Positions 35,943 to 42,966 of a stretch of DNA of 64,000 bases are shown here, piece by piece. How positions within the stretch are numbered: the stretch's first letter is position 1; the number at the start of each line of letters is the position of its first letter. The DNA is taken from the NCBI GenBank assembly GCA_002471825.1, contig DKQS01000004.1, positions 1 through 64,000 on the forward strand, read 5' to 3'. The notes under the pieces are model-generated. The model saw nothing but the letters and a program-made list of their open reading frames with translations, was not told where the DNA came from and ran no database searches. This DNA is from Flavobacteriaceae bacterium UBA7302 (GTDB lineage Bacteria; Bacteroidota; Bacteroidia; Flavobacteriales; Flavobacteriaceae). The translations under genes were made by a program, and so were the position numbers.

Positions 35943-36866
35943 TTAGTCTTCTTTTAGAAAAGCAATATTTCGCTGTAGCCCGCTAAACTTGGTTCTTTTT
36001 ACGGCTGATTTTTTGAAGAGTCTACCAAAGGTTTCTTCGGTCAGTTCCTCCCAATCACCTTTTGAAAAATGTAGCAACTCCTCTTTGGGAGCAAATAAGG
36101 GTTCTTGATGCGGTTTTGAAAAGCGATTCCACGGACAGACATCTTGGCATATGTCACAACCAAACATCCAATTTTCGGTTTGCTCTTTGAACTGATTCGG
36201 AATGCTGTCCTTTAATTCAATAGTAAAATGGGAAATACATTTATTGCTATCAATCACGTTGTTCGGTAAAATAGCTTCAGTAGGACAGGCATCGATACAG
36301 CGCGTGCAGCTTCCACAGTGATCGGTTTGGGTAGGCGGGTCGTAATCCAGTTCCAAATCAACAATCAATTCTGCCAAAAAGAAAAAGGAGCCTGCTTGTT
36401 TTTGAATGAGGAGCGAGTGTTTTCCGTTCCATCCGAGTCCGGCTTTTTCTGCCCAAGCTCGTTCCATTACGGGAGCTGAATCTACAAAACAGCGTCCGTT
36501 GACTTCTCCTACCTGCTCTTGAATAACATGGAGTAATTCAAATAATTTATCCTTAATCACATGGTGATAGTCTTCTCCATAAGCATACTTTGAGATGTGA
36601 TAACTATCTTCTCGCTGAAAGGCTTCTGGATAATAATTGAAGGCTAATGAAATGATTGATTTGGCACCATCGACCAAAAGTCTAGGATCCAGCCTTTTGT
36701 CAAAATGATTTTCCATATACTTCATGGAGCCATGAAAGCCATTTTCCAACCACTTTTCAAGTCTTGGGGCTTCTTTTTCAAGGAACTCAGCTTTGGCAAT
36801 ACCACAACTCAGAAAACCAAGTCTCTTCGCTTCAGCTTTAATCAATTGTGTGTATTGGGTTTTCAT
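35943..36866 (-). CDS. queG: Epoxyqueuosine reductase
   Basis: 307 residues. The N-terminal cobalamin-binding domain includes the DSAPVMERAWAEKAGLGWNGKH block, and two 4Fe-4S clusters are held by CGSCTRCIDACP and CDICQDVCPW with intervening Cys. QueG reduces epoxyqueuosine to queuosine in tRNA using cobalamin. A queuosine-precursor transporter is at 6007-6708, so the organism both salvages the precursor and completes the modification. It is divergent from the DUF5686 gene, with a 100-base intergenic region that holds the latter's promoter. It is monocistronic by strand and spacing. Confidence 0.96.
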   Translation of the reverse strand: MKTQYTQLIKAEAKRLGFLSCGIAKAEFLEKEAPRLEKWLENGFHGSMKYMENHFDKRLDPRLLVDGAKSIISLAFNYYPEAFQREDSYHISKYAYGEDYHHVIKDKLFELLHVIQEQVGEVNGRCFVDSAPVMERAWAEKAGLGWNGKHSLLIQKQAGSFFFLAELIVDLELDYDPPTQTDHCGSCTRCIDACPTEAILPNNVIDSNKCISHFTIELKDSIPNQFKEQTENWMFGCDICQDVCPWNRFSKPHQEPLFAPKEELLHFSKGDWEELTEETFGRLFKKSAVKRTKFSGLQRNIAFLKED

Positions 36867-36936
36867 GGTTCACAAAATTAAGAAACAATTTCACCATGTT
36901 TAACAAAAAATAAAGGTTGTCTTGTAACAGATATCC

Positions 36937-36944
36937 TATGTTTG
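36937..36944 (+). promoter_or_regulatory. -7 box (TATGTTTG) of the DUF5686 gene
   Basis: Perfect TAnnTTTG match 22 bases before the ATG at 36967. A TTG at 36917-36919 lies 17 bases upstream and could be the -33 element. Confidence 0.6.
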
Positions 36945-36966
36945 CGTCAAGCAACTAAAACTTTCT

Positions 36967-39435
36967 ATGAGATTATTTCCCTTCATTTTTCTCTTTTTCA
37001 CGACGCTGAGCTTTGCGCAAATTACCGGTAAGGTGACAGATGTCAACCAAAATCCATTGTCTTTTGTAAGTATTTATTTGGATGGAACGGTAACAGGAAC
37101 CACTTCCAATGAGGAAGGAGATTATTCTTTGAGTATTCAGTCTACAGGATCTTACACCGTTGTGTTTCAGTTTTTAGGATACAAGACATTACGGAAGAAA
37201 GTGAATATTACCCTGTTCCCTTTTGAGTTGAATGCGCAATTGGAAGAGGAGAGCATTACCCTGAGTGAGGTTTCCATATCTACCAAAGAGAATCCGGCGA
37301 ATGAAATTATTCGAAATGTAATTGCCAATAAGGATAAGAATACCGACAAATTCAAAGCATATACCGCCAAGTTTTACAGTCGCGGACTATTTAAAATCAA
37401 AAATGCCCCAGAGAAATTTCTAGGTCAATCCCTTGGTGATTTTGGAGGCGGATTGGATTCTACGCGAAGCGGAATTATTTATTTGTCAGAAACCATTTCC
37501 AACATAAAGTATCAAAAGAATCCGAAGCGTTTTTCAGAAAAGATTGTGGCTTCAAAAATCAGCGGACGTGACAATGGCATAAGTTTTAACCGGGCTGAGG
37601 ACGCCAATATCAATTTCTATGACAATAGCGTTGAATTTGGGAATGATTTGGTTTCGCCCATATCCACCAATGCTTTTAGCTATTACACCTACAAGTTAAT
37701 TGGTACTTTTTATGAGAAAAGCGGAAAGTTGATTAGCAAGATTAAGGTGATGCCAAAGCGAGAAAATGATCGTGTCTTTGTTGGTGATATTTACATTGTT
37801 GAAGACGATTGGACCGTTTACGGTGTGGATTTTACGGTTACCGGAATCCAAGTCAATATTCCTGCGGTCGACAAATTATACTTGAAACAAAATTACAATT
37901 ACTCCACCTCTAACGACGCCTGGGTATTGATTAGTCAGACCATTGATGTAAAGGTTGATTTTTTCGGATTTAAGTTTGACGGACGTTTTTCATCGGCCTA
38001 TTCTGAGTATGATTTCAATCCGAACTTTGACGACTCGACTTTCACCAACGAGGTACTATCCTTTGAAAAAAAGGCAACCGAAAAAGATTCGGTCTATTGG
38101 CAAAAAATTAGACCTGTTCCTTTGACGCTGGAGGAGGTAACAGATTATAAAATTAAAGATAGTATTAAGGTTGTTCGGAAGTCGAAAAAGTATCTCGACT
38201 CCTTAAATAAAATTCAAAATCAGTTTAATTTTTTATCTCCCATATTGGGTTACAACTACCGAAATTCTTACGAAGATTGGTCACTCAACTTTTCGGGACT
38301 CATTGATGATTTGGGTTTCAATACCGTAAAGGGTTTCAATACTTCTTTGGGAATGAGTTATTTCAAAAGAATCAACGACCAAGGTAAGTGGTGGAATATG
38401 AGTGGAAAATTGAATTATGGATTTTCAGACAACCGCCTGCGTCCCGTTTTGTATTTCAACAAGCGATGGAATAATTTCTCAAGACCAACCTTGAACATTT
38501 CTTTAGGAGTTGAAACGCCACAGTTTAATGAGAGAAGTCCAATTTCAAAATTGAACAACCTCATTAGTTCTTTATTGTATCGAAATAATTTCCTGAAAAT
38601 TTATGAGAAGCAGTTTGTGAAGGTTCGTTACTCTGAAGAAATCAAAAACGGAATTTACTTTAATACCTCGTTGGAGTTTGCCAACAGGAAGCCCTTGTTC
38701 AATACCACCAATTATTCATGGGCCAGTGAAGCCAAAAGAGGTTTTTATACTTCCAACAATCCTTTGAATCCGACTGATTTTGTCACTCCGAGTTTTGAAG
38801 AACATTCGGTGGGGATTGCAACAGTTGGAGCCACTTTTGTATTCAATCAGAAATACCTCTCGTATCCAGATCAAAAATTCAATCTAGGGAATAATAAATA
38901 TCCTACCTTAAATGTACAGTACCGAAAAACCTTTGGAGCGCGTCAATCGCGATTCAATTCGGATGCTTTCATCGCAAGTTTGAGGCAGTATATTAATTTC
39001 GGTAATTACGGAGCCATGCGATATTATGTGAGAGGCGGAATGTTTTTGGAAAAAAGAGATATTGCTTTGATGGATCAATTCCAAACCATTGGAAACGTGT
39101 TGCGTGCACCGATCGGATTGGCACAGAATAGTTTTAATTTACTTCCGTATTACGAGTTCTTCTCAAACGATCGATATGCTGAAGCCCACTTAGAGCACAA
39201 TTTCCGGGGAGCTATTCTAGGTAGGTTGCCACTCGTTAATAAACTTAATTTTAATCTAGTCTTGGGAGCGAAGTCCTTGACCATGCCTGGTAGAAATCCT
39301 TATTCCGAATTCTCTGTAGGTCTGGATAATTTGGGCTTCGGGAAGTGGCGATTTTTACGAATTGATTATGTAAAATCCTTAAATGCTGGGATACAAAATG
39401 ACGGACTCTTATTCCGTTTGAAATTATTAAATTAG
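36967..39435 (+). CDS. DUF5686 outer-membrane protein with carboxypeptidase-regulatory-like domain
   Basis: 822 residues. The N-terminus is a signal peptide (MRLFPFIFLFFTTLSFAQ), then a carboxypeptidase D regulatory-like beta-sandwich (about 19-105: ITGKVTDVNQNPLSFVSIYLDGTVTG, the usual start of this domain in SusC-like proteins), then the DUF5686 region with aromatic, strand-rich barrel-like sequence. It shares the N-terminal module with TonB-dependent receptors but lacks a plug domain. The function is unknown to me; an outer-membrane location is likely. It is followed 7 bases later by moaD on the same strand, so the two may share a transcript. Confidence 0.85.
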   Translation: MRLFPFIFLFFTTLSFAQITGKVTDVNQNPLSFVSIYLDGTVTGTTSNEEGDYSLSIQSTGSYTVVFQFLGYKTLRKKVNITLFPFELNAQLEEESITLSEVSISTKENPANEIIRNVIANKDKNTDKFKAYTAKFYSRGLFKIKNAPEKFLGQSLGDFGGGLDSTRSGIIYLSETISNIKYQKNPKRFSEKIVASKISGRDNGISFNRAEDANINFYDNSVEFGNDLVSPISTNAFSYYTYKLIGTFYEKSGKLISKIKVMPKRENDRVFVGDIYIVEDDWTVYGVDFTVTGIQVNIPAVDKLYLKQNYNYSTSNDAWVLISQTIDVKVDFFGFKFDGRFSSAYSEYDFNPNFDDSTFTNEVLSFEKKATEKDSVYWQKIRPVPLTLEEVTDYKIKDSIKVVRKSKKYLDSLNKIQNQFNFLSPILGYNYRNSYEDWSLNFSGLIDDLGFNTVKGFNTSLGMSYFKRINDQGKWWNMSGKLNYGFSDNRLRPVLYFNKRWNNFSRPTLNISLGVETPQFNERSPISKLNNLISSLLYRNNFLKIYEKQFVKVRYSEEIKNGIYFNTSLEFANRKPLFNTTNYSWASEAKRGFYTSNNPLNPTDFVTPSFEEHSVGIATVGATFVFNQKYLSYPDQKFNLGNNKYPTLNVQYRKTFGARQSRFNSDAFIASLRQYINFGNYGAMRYYVRGGMFLEKRDIALMDQFQTIGNVLRAPIGLAQNSFNLLPYYEFFSNDRYAEAHLEHNFRGAILGRLPLVNKLNFNLVLGAKSLTMPGRNPYSEFSVGLDNLGFGKWRFLRIDYVKSLNAGIQNDGLLFRLKLLN

Positions 39436-39442
39436 AATCTAT

Positions 39443-39685
39443 ATGAAAGTACAGGTTTTGTTTTTCGGAGTTACAACAGATCTGATGAAATTGTCTGAAA
39501 TGACATTAGAAGTAAACGTTGGATTAAGTATTAACGACTTCCGAAAATTACTCCATGAGAAATACCCTCAATTGGAGAATTTGAGTTCCTATGCCATTGC
39601 CTTGAATGAGGAATATACTTCGGGTGATGAAAGTTTATCCGAAGGGGATGTTGTGGCAGTCATACCACCTGTTAGTGGCGGTTAA
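39443..39685 (+). CDS. moaD: Molybdopterin synthase sulfur carrier subunit MoaD
   Basis: 80 residues, ubiquitin-like fold. The required C-terminal diglycine is present (VIPPVSGG), which is thiocarboxylated to donate sulfur to cyclic pyranopterin monophosphate. LFFGVTTDLMKLS is the typical N-terminal strand. It lies 7 bases after the DUF5686 gene. Its stop shares TTAA with the convergent DUF3817 gene, and its partner moaE follows only after that opposite-strand gene. The other moa/moe genes are not in the window. Confidence 0.93.
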   Translation: MKVQVLFFGVTTDLMKLSEMTLEVNVGLSINDFRKLLHEKYPQLENLSSYAIALNEEYTSGDESLSEGDVVAVIPPVSGG

Positions 39686-39957
39686 TTCCGCAGGTATTTT
39701 TTATCTACATAAAAGGTTCCGAACGGAATAATTGAACAAAGCAGTACAATTCCTAGATTTTTACCATTCCATTCCATTTCTTTTTTGATTACAAAAGCCA
39801 GGGCGATGTACAACATGAAAAGTAGGCCGTGAGGCATGCCTAATAGTTTTACATACTCTGGATTCCCTTGTACGTATTTGATAGGTACTGCTATAAATAG
39901 CAATAGGATGTAAGATATACCTTCTAAAAAACTGACAATTCTAAAAATGGTTTTCAT
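39682..39957 (-). CDS. DUF3817 membrane protein, between moaD and moaE on the opposite strand
   Basis: 91 residues with three membrane helices. The family motif is FRIVSFLEGISYILLLFIAVPIKYV with GMPHGLLFMLYIALAF. DUF3817 proteins are small integral membrane proteins; some eukaryotic-like homologues are annotated as uncharacterised, and no biochemical function is known to me. A -7 box on the minus strand (TATTTTTG, 39986-39979) is about 20 bases upstream. The gene interrupts the otherwise consecutive moaD-moaE pair. Confidence 0.82.
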   Translation of the reverse strand: MKTIFRIVSFLEGISYILLLFIAVPIKYVQGNPEYVKLLGMPHGLLFMLYIALAFVIKKEMEWNGKNLGIVLLCSIIPFGTFYVDKKYLRN

Positions 39958-39978
39958 GTGCCGTGTTTATTTGGAATG

Positions 39979-39986
39979 CAAAAATA
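39979..39986 (-). promoter_or_regulatory. -7 box (TATTTTTG) of the DUF3817 gene
   Basis: Perfect TAnnTTTG on the minus strand, in the 56-base gap with moaE. Together with the opposite box at 40001 it makes a back-to-back promoter pair. Confidence 0.55.
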
Positions 39987-40000
39987 CAACATAGAAATGC

Positions 40001-40008
40001 TATTTTTG
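40001..40008 (+). promoter_or_regulatory. -7 box (TATTTTTG) of moaE
   Basis: Perfect TAnnTTTG ending 5 bases before the moaE ATG at 40014, so the transcript would be leaderless or nearly so. Confidence 0.55.
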
Positions 40009-40013
40009 TGCTG

Positions 40014-40439
40014 ATGATGAATCGAACTGATATTAAAATTTCCGACCAAGTTTTAGAGCTACAAGATTGTGTGGATTTTGTTTCTGATGATGGCTGTGGA
40101 GGAATCACCACCTTTGTTGGAACGGTGCGCAATGATACTTCTGGTAAAGAAGTGAAGCAACTTGATTTCTCAACTTACAAACCCATGGCCTTGAAAGAAA
40201 TGCAGAAAATTGCGGATAAAGCTTTGGAGCAGTTCGAAATCCATAAAATTGCCATTCATCATGCGGAAGGGATGCTTCAAATTGGTGACATTCCAGTGAT
40301 TATTGCCGCTTCTGCCAAACATCGAAAAGCTGCTTTTTTGGCCTGTGAATTCGCGATTGACACCTTAAAAGAGACCGTACCTATTTGGAAAAAAGAATAC
40401 TTTACCGATGGTGAGGTTTGGGTGAACGCACATCCGTAG
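40014..40439 (+). CDS. moaE: Molybdopterin synthase catalytic subunit MoaE
   Basis: About 141 residues from ATG 40014 (40017 is also possible, MNRTDIKIS). An upstream GTG at 39963 would put the -7 box inside the coding region and is rejected. The MoaE features are GGITTFVGTVRNDT near residue 30, LDFSTYKPMALKEMQKI, IHHAEGMLQIGDIPVIIA and WKKEYFTDGEVW. With MoaD it inserts the two dithiolene sulfurs into molybdopterin. It has its own promoter and is separated from moaD by the DUF3817 gene. Confidence 0.95.
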   Translation: MMNRTDIKISDQVLELQDCVDFVSDDGCGGITTFVGTVRNDTSGKEVKQLDFSTYKPMALKEMQKIADKALEQFEIHKIAIHHAEGMLQIGDIPVIIAASAKHRKAAFLACEFAIDTLKETVPIWKKEYFTDGEVWVNAHP

Positions 40440-40524
40440 ACAGTTATTAGTTTTTAGTTATTGGTTATTGGTGTATTCTGGTTAAAGAATGAAATAACTA
40501 CCTTAGAATTTGATTATCACAAAA

Positions 40525-40558
40525 TGTTAAGTTAACTTTACGTAAAGTAAACTTAACA
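40525..40558. promoter_or_regulatory. 34-bp near-perfect palindrome, candidate operator of the following membrane-protein/XRE cassette
   Basis: Two 17-base arms (TGTTAAGTTAACTTTAC and GTAAAGTAAACTTAACA) are inverted copies with one mismatch. It contains the nested palindromes AAGTTAACTT and ACTTTACGTAAAGT, suggesting more than one dimer site. It ends 13 bases before the ATG at 40572, in a 132-base gap. No T-run follows, so it is not a terminator. The XRE regulator encoded as second gene of the cassette is the natural candidate binder. Confidence 0.7.
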
Positions 40559-40571
40559 AAATCTGTATATC

Positions 40572-41018
40572 ATGTTCAAGCTTTTGCCCCATTATTGTAA
40601 AAGGATAGGTTTAATAACTGCCCCATTGGGATTTTTCTTATGGTTCGCTATGCAAAAAAACTATGTTACAAGTTTGGCCTTAGCCATTGGAATTGATAAT
40701 GTCAAGCCTTTAAATGTAACTATTGCAGTTCTTGGATTTTTTTCTTTCCTATTAGGAATTTATGCTTTGGCGTTTTCGAAGGAAAAGATCGAAGATGAAT
40801 TTATTCGAGAGGTAAGATTTGAATCACTTCAGATTGCAGGTTTTGTCCAATTGGTGTTTCTAATATTTGGTTTTATTCTTATTGCCTTTTACGAGAATTC
40901 AATTCGAAAGGATACCATAATGCTATTCTTTGTTGGTGTAATTTTTATCTTTTGGTTGGTCTACATCCTGAGATTCAATTTTAAAGTTCACATAGGAATC
41001 TATCGATATGAAAAATAG
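40572..41018 (+). CDS. Hypothetical four-helix membrane protein coupled to an XRE regulator
   Basis: 148 residues, four predicted membrane helices (about 14-29, 48-67, 87-106, 117-136) with a charged loop EKIEDEFIREVRFESLQIA between helices 2 and 3. I do not recognise the family. The last 11 bases overlap the next gene, which encodes a 67-residue XRE regulator, so the two are translationally coupled. The same logic (membrane protein with small Cro-type regulator) occurs again at 56267-57642, there with DUF2975. A sensing or signalling role for the membrane protein is an inference. Confidence 0.7.
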   Translation: MFKLLPHYCKRIGLITAPLGFFLWFAMQKNYVTSLALAIGIDNVKPLNVTIAVLGFFSFLLGIYALAFSKEKIEDEFIREVRFESLQIAGFVQLVFLIFGFILIAFYENSIRKDTIMLFFVGVIFIFWLVYILRFNFKVHIGIYRYEK

Positions 41019-41211
41019 GGTTAAGGATCATAGACGGAATAAAGGGTTTACTCAAGAGGAACTTGCCAAGTTATTAGGTGTTTCAAGACAGACTATTATC
41101 TCCATTGAGTCTGGTCGTTATGTACCTTCAACAATGTTGTCCTTAAAGATTTCTCATTTTTTAGGAAAGAAAGTTGAGGAACTTTTTACACTCGAAAAAA
41201 GTGACTTTTAG
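41008..41211 (+). CDS. XRE-family (Cro/C1-type) helix-turn-helix regulator
   Basis: 67 residues, nearly all one HTH_3 domain: RVKDHRRNKGFTQEELAKLLGVSRQTIISIESGRYVPS, with FTQEELAKLLGVSRQTI as the helix-turn-helix. The remaining LGKKVEELFTLEK is typical of the short YozG-like type without a ligand domain. It overlaps the membrane protein gene by 11 bases. The 34-bp palindrome upstream of the pair is the probable autoregulatory operator. No terminator is visible before the intergenic repeat-like stretch near 41250-41290. Confidence 0.9.
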   Translation: MKNRVKDHRRNKGFTQEELAKLLGVSRQTIISIESGRYVPSTMLSLKISHFLGKKVEELFTLEKSDF

Positions 41212-41290
41212 TATATCCTTTTATGAAGTTATCTAGATCTTATAATTAATTTCATATCGCTAACAGCTAAGAGCCAATAGCAAAAAACCA

Positions 41291-42316
41291 TTAACCATCA
41301 ACCTTTTGTTGTCCGCGACTCTGCATCCACAGGTAAAATTGCAATCCAAATAGAATAGCGCCGGCCATCAAGTGTAAGGCTTGTGTTCCGATGGGGAATT
41401 CGGCATAATACATTAATATTCCTGTAATGATTTCCAAGAAAATAAGACCAACAATCCAATTCACAAGATTGTAACCCAATTGTTTGGTTTGGTTGAGGTA
41501 GAACATGCCGAAGTTCACCAAAACAATGGCAATGGTAAACGATCGATGGAAATAAAACTTAAAACTCGGATTCATCAAGCTGTATTCTTTATTTTCAAAT
41601 CCGAACATTTTTACCTGCTCGTCAATAAATTGTCTCACTTGTGTTCCCATGGCAATTTGTATCAACGAGAAAACTACCGAAACGATTAGTAATTTGGTGA
41701 AAAGTGAATTTGGCTTAAAGGTTTTCTTGGGTCTCGACAGGTAATAGGTTCGAAGCAGAATGGCAATAATGATCAATCCGACCACCATATGTATGGTAAT
41801 CAATGTTGGTTTTAAATTGGAATCTACCACCGTTTTTCCCAACCAAGCTTCAAAAAGCATGAGTGCAAATGCACCGAAAGATAACAGCGTCAAGGATGGC
41901 TTTGTTTTCCAGAATGCTAGGGACTTGTACATCAGGAAAAGGAATACAAATCCGGCCAAGACTGAAACCAATCGATTGATGTATTCGGTCCAAGTGTGGA
42001 AAACATTAAAAACAGCGTAATCGTGCTTGGTGTATTTTTCCCAATTGCTTTGGTCAAAGCTTTCGGACGTTGTGAAATCGGCAATAGCAGAAAGCAGCAC
42101 TTCATCTTTGGTGATCATCATCCCCTTTTCATAGGAAGTATTGGCCTGCCAAATTAGTGTTTCCTCAGAGGTAGGTGGAATGTAATATCCGAAGCATTTG
42201 GGCCAATCGGGACAACCCATTCCAGATCCCGTCATTCGAACGAAAGATCCGGCTAAAAAAATAAGATATACAGAAATGAATGCAACTCTAACAACCTTCG
42301 AAAACTTCTCCAACAT
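41291..42316 (-). CDS. ctaA: Heme A synthase (COX15/CtaA)
   Basis: 341 residues, eight membrane helices. The cysteine pair and conserved loop SFVRMTGSGMGCPDWPKCFG is near the N-terminus (about 24-43), and His ligands occur in HTWTEYINRL, TIHMVVGL, FYFHRSF and QALHLMAG. This is the two-half COX15 type, which converts heme O to heme A. Its substrate is made by ctaB at 15328-16230, which is far away in this genome. The loop after the first helix contains a ~60-residue insert (ANTSYEKGMMITKDEVLL...), usual in Bacteroidota. It lies downstream of the cold-shock gene's terminator. Confidence 0.95.
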   Translation of the reverse strand: MLEKFSKVVRVAFISVYLIFLAGSFVRMTGSGMGCPDWPKCFGYYIPPTSEETLIWQANTSYEKGMMITKDEVLLSAIADFTTSESFDQSNWEKYTKHDYAVFNVFHTWTEYINRLVSVLAGFVFLFLMYKSLAFWKTKPSLTLLSFGAFALMLFEAWLGKTVVDSNLKPTLITIHMVVGLIIIAILLRTYYLSRPKKTFKPNSLFTKLLIVSVVFSLIQIAMGTQVRQFIDEQVKMFGFENKEYSLMNPSFKFYFHRSFTIAIVLVNFGMFYLNQTKQLGYNLVNWIVGLIFLEIITGILMYYAEFPIGTQALHLMAGAILFGLQFYLWMQSRGQQKVDG

Positions 42317-42343
42317 CTAAATTGTTTTTTGCAAAGATATGTC

Positions 42344-42375
42344 AAAAAAAGGTCGTTCAGTAATCCTGAACGACC
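42344..42375 (-). terminator. Terminator of the cold-shock gene
   Basis: GGTCGTTCAG (42351-42360) and CTGAACGACC (42366-42375) form a 10-bp stem, followed in the minus direction by seven T (A-run 42344-42350). It separates the cold-shock gene from ctaA. Confidence 0.9.
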
Positions 42376-42409
42376 TTGTTGTAATGTAAAAAAATTCTAA
42401 ATAATATTG

Positions 42410-42601
42410 TTATATCACCTTTACGCTAACCGCGTTCAAACCTTTTCTACCTTCTTTAAGTTCAAACTCAACCGAATCACCTTTGGTGATTTCATCTATT
42501 GTACCTGAAATGTGTACAAAGTACTCTTGATTTGAACCCTCTTCTGTAATGAAACCAAATCCCTTGGACTCATTGAAAAATTTTACTGTTCCAGTTTTCA
42601 A
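42410..42601 (-). CDS. Cold-shock family RNA chaperone
   Basis: 63 residues, one cold-shock domain with RNP1-like SKGFGFITEE and RNP2-like QEYFVHIS motifs. The start is TTG at 42601; the only further in-frame upstream codons before a stop are non-starts, so the TTG is needed for the conserved MKTGTVKFFN. A -7 box (TACCTTTG, 42631-42624) lies about 22 bases upstream, implying a short leader and not the long thermosensing leader of E. coli cspA. Such proteins bind single-stranded RNA and DNA. A stem-loop terminator follows. Confidence 0.93.
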   Translation of the reverse strand: MKTGTVKFFNESKGFGFITEEGSNQEYFVHISGTIDEITKGDSVEFELKEGRKGLNAVSVKVI

Positions 42602-42966
42602 AATATGGATTTAATATGAAAGACAAAGGTACGTCTTAAAAAAATACCAAGGAGCAAGTATTTATTATTTCTCAATCCTACGTTTGTATATATTCAAAAT
42701 TTCAAGCCATATTTCAACACGAAAAGTGTAAAAGTAAGTCGTGTTTAAGAATCCTAAGGAAATCAGGGCTTTAGGAGAATTTAACATTTTAATAATCACT
42801 AAATCAGGCAGTTATATTTTGTTGATATTTCAACATTTTTTCAATTTTTTTCTGAATTTGTTAAAAACTTCAAGGGATTTGTGAATAAGTATCACTTCCT
42901 ATTAAAACCTTTTTTTCCAATCTTTGTTAGCATCTTTAATTAACATTTTAATAACATTTTCTTGCC
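42602..42966. other. 365-base intergenic region between the cold-shock gene and nrdB
   Basis: No gene is seen. The left end holds the cold-shock promoter (minus strand). Between, there is a 16-base palindrome TGTTGA-N4-TCAACA at 42820-42835, a long-loop inverted repeat AACACGA...TCGTGTT (42716-42722 and 42739-42745) and a 15-base direct repeat TTAACATTTTAATAA at 42781-42795 and 42940-42954. An imperfect -7 box (AATCTTTG, 42919-42926) precedes nrdB. These may regulate nrdB, but none matches a site I can name. Confidence 0.5.
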
